Made by a program: the position numbers and the translations under genes. The notes under the pieces were generated by a model, which had not been told where the DNA came from, did not search any database, and saw nothing but the letters and a program-made list of their open reading frames with translations. DNA of 19,793 bases from positions 1-19,793 of the forward strand of contig CAXMOO010000093.1 in the NCBI GenBank assembly GCA_964195005.1, read 5' to 3'. Below, piece by piece: positions 7,837-16,250 of the stretch. Origin of the DNA: JAUXLW01 sp964195005. GTDB lineage: Bacteria; Actinomycetota; Acidimicrobiia; Spongiisociales; SHLN01. Numbering within the stretch: position 1 is the stretch's first letter; every line of letters starts with the position of its first letter.

Positions 7837-7865
7837 TACCTAGAGTGGTATCGACACTTAGAGTG
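7837..7865 (-). promoter_or_regulatory. Tandem copies of the CACTC-type operator motif before the beta-helix gene
   Basis: On the minus strand two related 11-mers, CACTCTAAGTG (7865-7855) and CACTCTAGGTA (7847-7837), match at nine positions and repeat with an 18-bp period. They lie 28-56 bases upstream of ATG 7809, in the position expected for promoter or operator DNA. They are degenerate members of the CACTCNGAGTG family. Confidence 0.4.
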
Positions 7866-7944
7866 ACCGCTTGAGAACTTCCCCAAAGGACTAGTCACTT
7901 GCCGGAGGAGGTTGGCCAAAGACCACGCCGTGGGAGGCCGGACC

Positions 7945-7950
7945 TAGACT
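7945..7950 (+). promoter_or_regulatory. -10 element (TAGACT) of a probable leaderless promoter for the first glycosyltransferase gene
   Basis: TAGACT fits the actinobacterial TANNNT -10 pattern and ends seven bases before GTG 7958, the usual distance to a transcription start. No Shine-Dalgarno sequence precedes the GTG. Both observations point to a leaderless mRNA, which is common in actinobacteria. A clear -35 was not found. Confidence 0.45.
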
Positions 7951-7957
7951 CACCTCG

Positions 7958-9139
7958 GTGAAGATCCTCCAGATCCACAACCAATACCGTCAGCCTGGCG
8001 GTGAAGACACCGTGGCAACGACCGAGGCCAACCTCCTCCGTGAAGCCGGCCACACAGTCATCGAGCACCGGGAACGCAATCCCGACGGAAACCTGGCCGC
8101 GGCCGGCGACCTCCTGCGGGCACCCTGGAATCCGCGAGCGGCAGGACGGATCGGAGATCTGGTCCGCCGGCACCAGCCCGACGTGACCCACATTCACAAC
8201 ACCTGGTATCACCTGACACCATCCGTTTTCCGCGCCGTCCGCGCGGCCGGGTCCCCTACGGTCCTCACCCTCCACAACTATCGACTCGTGTGCGCCAACT
8301 CGATGCTGTTGCGAGATGGGAAACCGTGCGAACTTTGCGTCGCCAGTGGGAATCCCTGGTACGCCGTTCGCTACCGTTGCTACCGCGACAGCGCGGTGCA
8401 ATCGGCGGCCGCGGCGGCAACCATCGCCATCAACCGCCGCCGACAGACATGGCAAAAGGACGTCGACCTGTTCCTGGCCCTGACAGACTTTGCTCGCCGC
8501 AAGATGATTGAGGGAGGACTCCCCGAGCAACGTATTCGAGTGAAGCCCAACTTTGTCAGTGACCCCGGACGGCGCACGCTGTCGACAGCAGAGTCCGACC
8601 TGATACTTTTTGTCGGCCGTTTAGCTCCTGAAAAAGGACCCGACGTACTGGTCGAGGCCTGGCAAAGAGCCAACCTCGAGGGCCTGCGGCTCGAAATCAT
8701 CGGTGATGGGGACATGCGGGAAACGCTCGCGGGACGACCGGGCGTGGCCTTGCGCGGCCAGCTAGACGGCGACCAGGTAAGGAAGCTCATGCTGCGGGCC
8801 CGGGCCCTCGTGCTGCCGTCGATCTGGTATGAAGGTCTTTCGATGGTCATGCTCGAGGCGCTCGGGGCCGGCCTTCCCGTCCTGGCCTCGGCGCTCGGCG
8901 CTATGCCCGATGTACTCCACACGCTGGGTGAAAGCTGGCTGGTCGACCCCGGCGACCCGGAGGCACTTGCCGACCGCCTGCAAGGCCTGAGGGACAACGA
9001 CCTTGTGGGCCAAGCCGGGGTGGGCGCACGGGCCCTTTACGATTCTCGATACTCTCCCCCGGTCGGGCTGGCCGGGCTGGAGGACGCCTACCGACACGCC
9101 CGCGGCGAGGTTTCAGTCGAGGATGGCTCAGACCGATAA
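7958..9139 (+). CDS. GT4-family glycosyltransferase (GT-B fold)
   Basis: This 393-residue protein starts with GTG at 7958 and has no evident Shine-Dalgarno sequence. It has the GT-B layout of retaining GT4 enzymes. The N-terminal acceptor domain begins MKILQIHNQY and includes DVTHIHNTWYH (75-85) and LTLHNYRLVCANSMLL. A Cys-containing insert follows (C124, C127, C141), as seen in some capsule GT4 enzymes. The C-terminal donor domain starts at LILFVGRLAPEKGPDVL (215-231), with LRLEIIGDG and the nucleotide-sugar-binding EX7E motif at E292 and E300 (EGLSMVMLEALGAGLPV). It would transfer a sugar from a nucleotide donor to the lipid-linked repeat unit at the inner face of the membrane. It is the first of three plus-strand polysaccharide genes, 197 bases before the polymerase gene. 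Donor and linkage cannot be told. Confidence 0.9.
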   Translation: MKILQIHNQYRQPGGEDTVATTEANLLREAGHTVIEHRERNPDGNLAAAGDLLRAPWNPRAAGRIGDLVRRHQPDVTHIHNTWYHLTPSVFRAVRAAGSPTVLTLHNYRLVCANSMLLRDGKPCELCVASGNPWYAVRYRCYRDSAVQSAAAAATIAINRRRQTWQKDVDLFLALTDFARRKMIEGGLPEQRIRVKPNFVSDPGRRTLSTAESDLILFVGRLAPEKGPDVLVEAWQRANLEGLRLEIIGDGDMRETLAGRPGVALRGQLDGDQVRKLMLRARALVLPSIWYEGLSMVMLEALGAGLPVLASALGAMPDVLHTLGESWLVDPGDPEALADRLQGLRDNDLVGQAGVGARALYDSRYSPPVGLAGLEDAYRHARGEVSVEDGSDR

Positions 9140-9336
9140 GTCCTCGTGAGACCCACGAGCCCTCCGTCACCCTCGGCCGCGGAAAGTGAATTAGAATTAG
9201 CGCCAGCGGGGGACCCGGACGAGGGCTCGATTACTAGGCTTCGCGGGGTCCTTGACCAGCTCGACTCACAATCCCCGCTGCCCGCAACCCTGGTTGGGCG
9301 GCGTAGGAACGAGAGCAATCCCCGACCGGAGCAACG

Positions 9337-10764
9337 ATGACCCATCCAGCAAAGCCAGTCGCCTACCGGCCGGGTCATAGAGCACGGGCAGCCGTTCGGA
9401 TCTTCATGGTCGATAGAGACGCCCTCTACCAGCGAGTGGCCTATCTGCTTCTGCTGCTTATGGGCGGCTATCTATTTTTCGATCGAGCCTTCGCCTGGTT
9501 CCATGTTCCCGGCACACCAATCTTCATCGGCGAGGTGGTCCTGGGCGCCGGCTTGTTTGTTGTCTACAAGTCACGCAAGTCCGTTGTTTTCATCCGGCGC
9601 AGCCCGGCGATGCAGCTGCTGGTTGTGTTCATGGCTTTTGGCCTGGTCTTGACGCTGGCCGGCGTCGGCGAGCACGGTCAAGACGCGTTACGTGATGGGG
9701 CGTTGTGGTACTACGGACTATTCGCTCTCGTGACCGGAACACTGTTCATGGCCTGGCAGCCGGCATACGACCTGTTTCTGCGCTGGTACACGAAGGTCAT
9801 CCCGGCTTTTCTGATTGTCGGCCTCGCCAGATTGGTGCTGGCAAATCGCCCGAGCTGGTTGGTGCCCGACTCCGACGTTCCCATAACCTCGCACAAGCCG
9901 GGCAACATAGGAGTGCATGCCATCCTGCTTGTCGCATTCCTCATCCTGGTCGTGGCACCCGGCGCCACCCGCAAAGATGCCGTGCGCAACGCGGTGTTGG
10001 GAGTTGGAGGCCTCATCCTCGTCGTGATAGCCGGCACCCAGAACCGCGGAGCAATGCTGGCAGCGGCGCTGGTGCTGATATGGCTTTTCTTCTCAGCTCG
10101 TAGGGCCCGGCCTTTGATGGGCGGCGCTATCGCTCTCCTGATCGGAGCGTTGCTCCTGGCATTTGCCGTCGACCTGACTGTTGAGCTGGAGCGGCGCGAA
10201 TTTTCTGTTGCCCAGTTATGGGACAACATCGTCACTCTGCAGATACAGAACGACTCAGAAGAGCTTGTGAATGATGGCACAGTGGCCTGGCGTCTCAAAC
10301 TTTGGGACCTGGTCGTCGACGACACACTCACCGCCGAGCGGTTCTTGTCCGGTTTCGGCTTCGGAACCAACCTGGCAGGTCGCTTCGGGTTCGTCGCCGG
10401 CGGCGACGGGCCCGAACTCCGAAACCCGCACAACTCTCACCTGTCTGTGATGGCACGCATGGGCTTGACGGGTATCGGCCTGTGGATCCTGCTCTGGGTT
10501 GTGTGGTATCGAACCCTATGGAAGGCGGCGAGAAAGTTCCGATATGCCGGCCAAGATCAGAAATCTGGCTTCCTCACATGGTCCATGATGGCCGCCACGG
10601 CCCTTCTGATAAATGGCATATTCGACCCGAGCCTGGAAAGTCCTCAAGCTGCAGTCTGGCTATGGACGATCTTCGGTGCAGGAGCCGTCTTGGCGCTTGA
10701 CGCCAACACCGGCCACTGGCGGGAACGCCGGCCAAGCTGGGCCGAGACGGTAACGGGCGAATGA
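9337..10764 (+). CDS. O-antigen ligase / Wzy-type polysaccharide polymerase (integral membrane)
   Basis: This 475-residue protein starts at ATG 9337, preceded by GGAG six bases upstream. I see about 11-12 hydrophobic segments between residues 33 and 455. A large external loop (about 282-370) carries the family signature: TQNRGAM near 234, R-L-K-L-W-D at 319-324, GFGFGTN near 339-345, and NPHNSHLSVMARMGLTGIG at 363-381, whose H365-N matches the conserved HN. These are features of the O-antigen ligase/polymerase superfamily (PF04932). With no lipid A expected in an actinobacterium, a Wzy role is the likelier one: joining undecaprenyl-PP-linked repeat units on the outer face of the membrane. Its stop overlaps the next start (ATGA 10761-10764), so polymerase and flippase are probably co-translated. 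The upstream gap 9140-9336 holds no gene I can support. Confidence 0.87.
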   Translation: MTHPAKPVAYRPGHRARAAVRIFMVDRDALYQRVAYLLLLLMGGYLFFDRAFAWFHVPGTPIFIGEVVLGAGLFVVYKSRKSVVFIRRSPAMQLLVVFMAFGLVLTLAGVGEHGQDALRDGALWYYGLFALVTGTLFMAWQPAYDLFLRWYTKVIPAFLIVGLARLVLANRPSWLVPDSDVPITSHKPGNIGVHAILLVAFLILVVAPGATRKDAVRNAVLGVGGLILVVIAGTQNRGAMLAAALVLIWLFFSARRARPLMGGAIALLIGALLLAFAVDLTVELERREFSVAQLWDNIVTLQIQNDSEELVNDGTVAWRLKLWDLVVDDTLTAERFLSGFGFGTNLAGRFGFVAGGDGPELRNPHNSHLSVMARMGLTGIGLWILLWVVWYRTLWKAARKFRYAGQDQKSGFLTWSMMAATALLINGIFDPSLESPQAAVWLWTIFGAGAVLALDANTGHWRERRPSWAETVTGE

Positions 10765-13289
10765 CGGATCGCCCCTCCCGTCCGACGATCCCTGCCGGCC
10801 TCGTTGACCAGGGCTTCGCTTCGCTGGCGACGTTCATCGTGGGGATATTCGGCGTCGGCCTCGGCAGTGCCGAAGCCGGGGCATGGGCACTCTTCTTCGG
10901 CGCCTTCCGCCTTGCCACAGTGATCCCCTCGTGGTTACTGTTCGTCCCGGCCGAGGTCGCTGCTCTGCCCTACTCACGCTCCCGGCGGATCACATTGCTG
11001 CGCCGGAGTTTGGCCTTGGGCACAGGGCCCTCTTTGCTGGCAGCACCCCTGGTTACAGTGGCCTGGGTTTTCGTGCTCGTCTTCGGTGGCTCCTCAGTCG
11101 ATAGCTCAACTCTCATCGCCTTTTCGGTCTCGGGAATCGGAGCGGCATTCCTCTCCCCCATTCAGGACCATGTAAGGCGGATGCTGCACCTGGCTGATCG
11201 GTCATGGCAGGCGGCGTCTGTTTCCGTCGTGCAACTCCTATCGGTCATCGTTGCTGTAGGAGCGCTGCAGAGCATGTCAATTGGTGCCGCATGGATCCCA
11301 TTCGGCGCTCTGGCGATTGCCAACGCCGTCTCGCTCCCGGTCGGCCTCATCCTGTCACTGGGCGAGCACGACAGGATCACCGAGCGGCTCCACATCACTG
11401 AGCTCTTCCGCTCCGGCCGATGGTTGCTTACCCAGGAGCTGACGTTCTCGACCGGCGACTTCCTTGTAATCGGCATCGTCTACGTCCTCGCCGGGCCACT
11501 GGTAGCCGGATACGCCGAAGCGGCCCGTCAGGCAGCGCGGCCGCTGGCCGTTACCGCCGAAGGATTGCGGGCTGTGCTGGGACCTCGATCAATGGAGTCA
11601 GGCTCCACCGTGAGCCCGGTCCGAGCCCGGGCGATTTCCCGCACTTTCTCCCGCTGGATAATCAGCACTGGAGTTGCATACCTGGCGATCGCTTCCTTCG
11701 AGTGGGTGGGCAATCCTCTGACGTACATCGACAAACTCTCGGGCGCCTACATGGTGACCGGCCTGGTCGCCGCGACCATCATCGCCAACATCGTGCAGGG
11801 ATTGATGGAGTCGCCCCGCGCCGAGCTCATCGGGGGAGGAGCCGAGGAGGAAATGGCTCGCATCGAATGGCCGGCGGCCGCCGGCCGACTGTCGGTCGCT
11901 GCCACCAGCGGCTTAACCGGCGGTTTTGCCGTACCACTTTCGATGATCGCCATGTATGGGGTGCGATGGCTCGGCTATTCCAAAGAGCTGGACCGCCTAT
12001 ACACGCCCCCGGGCACCCATCCGCAACGGGAAAGACCTCGCGTCGTCATCTTCGCCTATGCCTGTGAACCGGGCCGTGGGTCTGAGCCGGGAGCAGGGTG
12101 GGGCCTGGTGCAATCTGTGGCGCGCTTCGCAGAATGTACCGTGCTGGTTGGCCCAGAGCACACCGATGCGATCAAGGCTTGGGAGGCAGAGAACCCCAAT
12201 GAGAACCTCACTTTCATCGAGGTCGCGGAACCGAGATGGGCGATGTGGCTTCCGCATGAGCCGACCGACAAATCTCGCCGCCACCTAATGGGATACTTCA
12301 CCAGCTACCTGGGGTGGCAGCGTCGAGCCGTCAAGATGGCCCGACACTTGCATCAAGAGGAACCTTTCGACGTCGCCTACCACGCCACCTACTCGGTGTA
12401 CTGGATGCCATCGCCGGGTGATCGCCTGGGGATACCTCTCGTCTGGGGCCCCGTGGGCGGCGCGGTGGTGACACCGTGGCGGATGTGGCCGGCACTCGGG
12501 GTCAAAGGCATGGCTTCAGAGGCCTTCGACCTGGTGGCCGTCAAGGCATTCTCATACGTTCCCTCCACCCGGAAGAACTGGCGGAGGGCCCGGGTGCGGC
12601 TACTTCAGAATGAAGAAACCCGCCGCCGACTCACTCCCCGTCCGGAAGCGGACATATTACTCAACCATGTGCTCTTTAATGAGGTCGACCGGGTACCCCG
12701 CCAACGCGAGGACTTCATCCTCTTCCTCTCTTCGTTCGAGTCACGCAAGGGCGTTCGTTTAGCACTCCATGGACTAGCCAATGCCGATCCGTCTGTGCGC
12801 CTGGTCGTGGTGGGAGACGGGCCCGAACGCAAAGCGATCAATCGATTGGTTGACAAGCTCGGCATTGGCGATCGAGTGGAGCTGCGCGGTTGGATTCCGT
12901 ATGACGATGCTCAGGATCTCCTCGACAGGGCCTGTGCCGTACTCTTCTCCGGCGTCCGCGAGGAGGGGGGGATTGCGCTGGCCGAAGCAATGCTGCGCGG
13001 TGCCCCGGTCATCGTGCTCGCCAACGGTGGCGCCAAGACGATCGCAGAGGCCGGGATCGACCAGAGCCGGGTCAACCTGGTTCCCACTGGCAGTCGCCAA
13101 TCCATTGCTGCCGGGCTGGGAGAGGCCATGACTCGCTTTCACGCAAGCTCGATCGCAGACAACACCCCCAACCTGGATACCGAAGCCGCCCATGAGACTC
13201 TGCACCGTGCCTTCGAGGTCGCCCTCAACGGGAGCGAGTCGAAGGATCTCCAGATGCGGATCCTGGCGGAGAGCCGGTTGGTCGGCTGA
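10761..13289 (+). CDS. Fusion of a Wzx-like lipid-oligosaccharide flippase and a GT4 glycosyltransferase
   Basis: This 842-residue protein starts at ATG 10761, inside the stop of the polymerase gene. Residues 1-410 are a polytopic membrane domain with about ten to twelve hydrophobic segments, no signal peptide and the length of a Wzx/MATE-like flippase. A short linker (about 408-426, DRLYTPPGTHPQRERP) leads without a stop into a cytoplasmic GT-B domain. That domain begins RVVIFAYACEPGRGSEPGAG, continues through LVWGPVGGAV (560-569), FILFLSSFESRKGVRLAL (652-669) and LVVVGDGPERKAI. It ends with the donor-site EX7E pair E734 and E742 (EEGGIALAEAMLRGAP). One polypeptide would thus carry a glycosyl transfer step and export of the finished lipid-linked unit. 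The reading frame is continuous with normal codon use, so a sequencing join is not indicated. The flippase half is assigned by topology and context, less surely than the GT half. Confidence 0.82.
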   Translation: MTDRPSRPTIPAGLVDQGFASLATFIVGIFGVGLGSAEAGAWALFFGAFRLATVIPSWLLFVPAEVAALPYSRSRRITLLRRSLALGTGPSLLAAPLVTVAWVFVLVFGGSSVDSSTLIAFSVSGIGAAFLSPIQDHVRRMLHLADRSWQAASVSVVQLLSVIVAVGALQSMSIGAAWIPFGALAIANAVSLPVGLILSLGEHDRITERLHITELFRSGRWLLTQELTFSTGDFLVIGIVYVLAGPLVAGYAEAARQAARPLAVTAEGLRAVLGPRSMESGSTVSPVRARAISRTFSRWIISTGVAYLAIASFEWVGNPLTYIDKLSGAYMVTGLVAATIIANIVQGLMESPRAELIGGGAEEEMARIEWPAAAGRLSVAATSGLTGGFAVPLSMIAMYGVRWLGYSKELDRLYTPPGTHPQRERPRVVIFAYACEPGRGSEPGAGWGLVQSVARFAECTVLVGPEHTDAIKAWEAENPNENLTFIEVAEPRWAMWLPHEPTDKSRRHLMGYFTSYLGWQRRAVKMARHLHQEEPFDVAYHATYSVYWMPSPGDRLGIPLVWGPVGGAVVTPWRMWPALGVKGMASEAFDLVAVKAFSYVPSTRKNWRRARVRLLQNEETRRRLTPRPEADILLNHVLFNEVDRVPRQREDFILFLSSFESRKGVRLALHGLANADPSVRLVVVGDGPERKAINRLVDKLGIGDRVELRGWIPYDDAQDLLDRACAVLFSGVREEGGIALAEAMLRGAPVIVLANGGAKTIAEAGIDQSRVNLVPTGSRQSIAAGLGEAMTRFHASSIADNTPNLDTEAAHETLHRAFEVALNGSESKDLQMRILAESRLVG

Positions 13290-13314
13290 GAACCTGTCAA
13301 TTCCGCGGCGGTTG

Positions 13315-15273
13315 TTAGCCGCCGTTGTTGTCCTTGCGGCTGCTCCGGCGCCGGCCGACACCGGCCCCGGCAGGCGTGCGCTTTGACGGCTCACCACCGA
13401 GCCCGAGGATGTCCTTCATCGAGCCCTCCGAGGCCGTCATCTCCGCCCGGAGCGGTGCCTTGGTGTAGATGTAGCCGATGGGCGGCGTTTCGATGAAGTG
13501 CAGACGATCCGCCACTTCTTCCAGCTCACCAACTCGACTGTTATGGGCGACGATCGGCACCACCGCATCCACGTACCTCACCAGGGTGCTGGCATAAGCG
13601 ACCTGCAGGAGTGGAGGCCCATCGATGATCACCAGATCGAACTGGTCCTTTACCTCGGCAAAGAACTTCTGAGTTTCCTCGGTTCGGAAGAAGTTGGCTG
13701 CCTCCACCGGCTGGCGGCCCCGCCAGAGCAGGAAAAGGGAGCGGTCTTCAGTCACCACCACCTTGCGAACTGCCTTCTCGAGGGGAACTATGCCTGCGAC
13801 AACCTCAGTGATCCCGGCCGCCGGTTGCTCCTCGCCGAGGAACATGCCGGTGAGCTCCTGGTTCCCGAAGTCGGCGTCGATCACGAGCACGCGCAAGCCT
13901 TCTCGAGCAGCGGCGATGGCGGTGTTAGCCGCGGTAGTGGTCTTTCCGCTGCCAAGCGTGCCAGACACCATCATGAGCGACTTGGCGCCGGCAGCCGACG
14001 CCCGAATATCCACCGCAGCGGCTGCGAACCTGAAGGCCTCAGCCGATGCCGACGTTGGAGCCTGGGTGACCGGCAGCGCCGACTTGATGCCTTCCAGAGT
14101 GAAGTCCGGCACCTCGGCCAGCAGCGGAGCGTTGAGGACCAACTCAGGGAGGGTCCGGCTACCAAAGGCCCTCCGCCGGGAGGCAAGGAAGTAAGAGATG
14201 GCGGCTGCTACGGCCAGCCCGAGCACGAGTGAGGCAGCCAGGATGCGAGCAGGACCAGAGCCTGTCGTCGACTTGGGAGTCGGGGCCAGGGACCCCGAAA
14301 TGATCCCGGCACCCTGCAGCTCCACCGCGATGAGGATCGAATTGGCGCGGCCCGACAAATCGGCCAACTCGTCGATCACCTGATCTTGCTGGGCGGCAAG
14401 CGCCTGCGTCGCCGCATCGCGCTGCTGAATTCGGCTGATCACCTCAAACGTCTGGAAGTCCTGCAGGACGTCGTCGAGCTGCAGGCGAACCGCCGCCGCC
14501 TCATCGCTGAGCGGATCATCAGCATTCAGCTCATCGAGCTCGTCCTGCAGCCGGTCAAAGGTTGCCAGATCCTCGTCGAACTCTTCTAGGAGAGCCGTCC
14601 GGACTGCGTCGGACGCCTGAATTTCGGCGATTTGACTGCGTAGGTCATCAAGCGTCTGGTTGAGCTCGGCCTGATTGGCTTCAATCTGGACAACGGCGCT
14701 GTCGGCGGTTTCGCTGAGCTCGCTGACGCGTACAACCCGATAGGCCTCGACAATTGAGTTAGCGCCCAGGCGCGCCCGCTCCGGTGTGTCGGCCGCGAAG
14801 GAGACCTTGATCTGGTTACTCTCGCGACTCGAAGAGACGCTGGTCTGGCCGAGGACCTCGTCAGACGAGATCGAACCCCCTGCAATCGCTTGCTGATCCA
14901 GCCATTTCGGCCAGGCGTTGCCAAGAGTTCCCGGGTCGGTCGAAGCCCAAAAGTCGATGAGTGACTCTGCGGCAGCCGCCACCGCAGCCCCGCGCAAAAT
15001 CTCAACCTGGTCGGCGACGTAGCGCTGGGGAGTGGAATTGGTCCTGGGAACTTCGCTCGAACTGAATAACCCTGACGTACGCGGATCCTCGACAATGATC
15101 GCGCCGGTGGCCTGGAACCCGGCCGGCACGACTGCCTGGAAAACAACTCCCAGCGCGATGAAAATGGCGACGACCAGGAGAACCAACCACCGGTATCGCC
15201 ACATGGCCGCGATAATGCTCGGCTGTTCCAGCGCCGCTATTTCGTCAATGTCACGAGGTCGAAGTGGCTCCAT
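13315..15273 (-). CDS. Wzz-like chain-length regulator fused to a CpsD/BY-kinase-type ATPase
   Basis: I choose ATG 15273, with AGGA eight bases upstream; the adjacent TTG at 15276 is an alternative one codon earlier. Residues 28-51 form the first membrane span (WRYRWLVLLVVAIFIALGVV), followed by a Wzz-type external region with a long coiled coil (about 185-320). The second span is about 343-365. A cytoplasmic P-loop ATPase follows: Walker A GTLGSGKT (439-446), Walker A' LRVLVIDADF (461-470) and Walker B DLVIIDGPP (547-555). This is the one-chain arrangement of polysaccharide co-polymerases, which set chain length with Wzy. The C-terminal tail (607-653) is basic and has no tyrosine, whereas bacterial tyrosine kinases normally end in a Tyr cluster. 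The gene converges with the flippase fusion, 25 bases apart. A possible -10 (TACACT on the minus strand, 15345-15340) lies upstream. Confidence 0.87.
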   Translation of the reverse strand: MEPLRPRDIDEIAALEQPSIIAAMWRYRWLVLLVVAIFIALGVVFQAVVPAGFQATGAIIVEDPRTSGLFSSSEVPRTNSTPQRYVADQVEILRGAAVAAAAESLIDFWASTDPGTLGNAWPKWLDQQAIAGGSISSDEVLGQTSVSSSRESNQIKVSFAADTPERARLGANSIVEAYRVVRVSELSETADSAVVQIEANQAELNQTLDDLRSQIAEIQASDAVRTALLEEFDEDLATFDRLQDELDELNADDPLSDEAAAVRLQLDDVLQDFQTFEVISRIQQRDAATQALAAQQDQVIDELADLSGRANSILIAVELQGAGIISGSLAPTPKSTTGSGPARILAASLVLGLAVAAAISYFLASRRRAFGSRTLPELVLNAPLLAEVPDFTLEGIKSALPVTQAPTSASAEAFRFAAAAVDIRASAAGAKSLMMVSGTLGSGKTTTAANTAIAAAREGLRVLVIDADFGNQELTGMFLGEEQPAAGITEVVAGIVPLEKAVRKVVVTEDRSLFLLWRGRQPVEAANFFRTEETQKFFAEVKDQFDLVIIDGPPLLQVAYASTLVRYVDAVVPIVAHNSRVGELEEVADRLHFIETPPIGYIYTKAPLRAEMTASEGSMKDILGLGGEPSKRTPAGAGVGRRRSSRKDNNGG

Positions 15274-15374
15274 CAAGCTTTCCTTTTAGTCGAAGAGTGG
15301 CCCCAACCGGCATCGGCTGCCGGACCCATCAATGCGATCAGTGTAAACCAAAACCAAAACACCGCCGACTGGTC

Positions 15375-16052
15375 CTATTGTCCAGTGCGTTCGCCAAGAG
15401 CGGCCGGAATTGTCTTGGCCAGAATCTTCACATCGGCAACGAATGACAGCCGGTTCACGTATTCGAGGTCGATGTGAGTGGCTTCATGCATTGGAACCTC
15501 GCCGCGGGCGGAAACCTGCCAGAGCCCGGTTACACCCGGCTTGACCTCGTGCCGAGCGTGCTGCCACGGCTCGTAATGACGAACAATCTGCACCATTTCG
15601 GGCCGAGGGCCGACCAGGCTCATGTCGCCGATCACCACGTTCCACAGTTGGGGAAGCTCATCCAGGCTCCACTTACGGAGGAAGCGACCGACGCGGGTCA
15701 GGCGAGGATCGTCCTTCGATTTGTGATTGACCCTCCGGTCCGACCCCACGAAAGAGGGTTCCTCGGGTGTCCGACGGTCGGGCTCCATGGTGCGGAATTT
15801 GTAGACACGAAAGATCCTCCCGTTGAGTCCCACCCGCTCTTGCCGAAGCAGGATTGGCAGGCCGAGGTCGACGAACACCGCCAGGGCCACAGGGAGCATG
15901 ATCGGGAAGGTGAGGATTGTAAGAATCGAGCCGACTGCCCGGTCCAGGGCGGGCTTGCAGAGGCGCTCATAGACACCGCGACGACGCTCCAACGGCGCTT
16001 CCTCGTGGCTGCTCCCAACCACGGAAGGATGCTGCGTTGCTGCTTGCGTCAT
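15375..16052 (-). CDS. Polyprenyl-phosphate sugar phosphotransferase (initiating bacterial sugar transferase)
   Basis: This 225-residue protein starts at ATG 16052. It belongs to the bacterial sugar transferase family (PF02397; PglC/WbaP catalytic domain). Visible motifs are the membrane helix SILTILTFPIMLPVALAVFV (42-61), the QERVG-x-x-G and VYKFRTM segments (71-77, 83-89), and KWSLDELPQLWNV (127-139) with the catalytic Asp-Glu dyad D131-E132. SLVGPRPE (145-152) and KPGVTGLWQVSARG (171-184) follow. At this length it is the minimal catalytic form, without the extra N-terminal membrane domain of WbaP-type enzymes. It would transfer a sugar 1-phosphate from a nucleotide sugar to undecaprenyl phosphate, starting the repeat unit. 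It lies about 100 bases upstream of the Wzz/ATPase gene on the same strand, so both may be one operon. Two copies of the CACTC-type repeat precede it. Confidence 0.92.
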   Translation of the reverse strand: MTQAATQHPSVVGSSHEEAPLERRRGVYERLCKPALDRAVGSILTILTFPIMLPVALAVFVDLGLPILLRQERVGLNGRIFRVYKFRTMEPDRRTPEEPSFVGSDRRVNHKSKDDPRLTRVGRFLRKWSLDELPQLWNVVIGDMSLVGPRPEMVQIVRHYEPWQHARHEVKPGVTGLWQVSARGEVPMHEATHIDLEYVNRLSFVADVKILAKTIPAALGERTGQ

Positions 16053-16100
16053 TCGACTACCCGCCTACTTCCCTATTAACCACTTCCTAGAGCTTACACT

Positions 16101-16134
16101 CACTCTGGGTGGTTGCACACTCGGAGTGGTTCCA
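16101..16134 (-). promoter_or_regulatory. Two tandem 17-bp repeats with CACTC-type palindromes before the sugar phosphotransferase gene
   Basis: Plus-strand 16101-16117 and 16118-16134 are adjacent 17-bp direct repeats differing at three positions. The second contains the perfect odd palindrome CACTCGGAGTG (16118-16128); the first has the near-palindrome CACTCTGGGTG (16101-16111). They lie about 50-80 bases upstream of ATG 16052. The 17-bp spacing resembles the 18-bp spacing of the pair at 7837-7865. Binding of a dimeric regulator is inferred. The rest of the 16053-16250 gap holds a 10-bp palindrome at 16205-16214 and a run of seven A at 16227-16233 without a convincing hairpin. Confidence 0.45.
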
Positions 16135-16250
16135 AACGCTGCTCGTGCCAAGCTCTTCACGCGTACCAGCGATACACGATCAAAGGTAGCCGCGACACAG
16201 CAGGCTATCGATAGGTCGGACGACCCAAAAAAAGGGGACTAAATCCGGCG

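Noticed and set aside
9146..9340. A 64-codon plus-strand ORF (GTG start) whose stop overlaps the polymerase start in ATGA
   Set aside because: The product is low-complexity and hydrophilic, with rare TTA codons, no recognisable domain and no convincing ribosome binding site. The overlap alone is not enough; it is more likely the leader region of the polymerase gene.
15307..15323. CCGGCA / TGCCGG hairpin between the sugar phosphotransferase and Wzz/ATPase genes
   Set aside because: The stem is only six base pairs and no T tract follows on either strand; it does not justify splitting the two genes into separate units.
16205..16233. Palindrome CTATCGATAG followed by a run of seven A, considered as a terminator for the RseB-like gene
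   Set aside because: On the minus strand the T run comes before the palindrome rather than after a stable GC stem, so it does not fit a rho-independent terminator.
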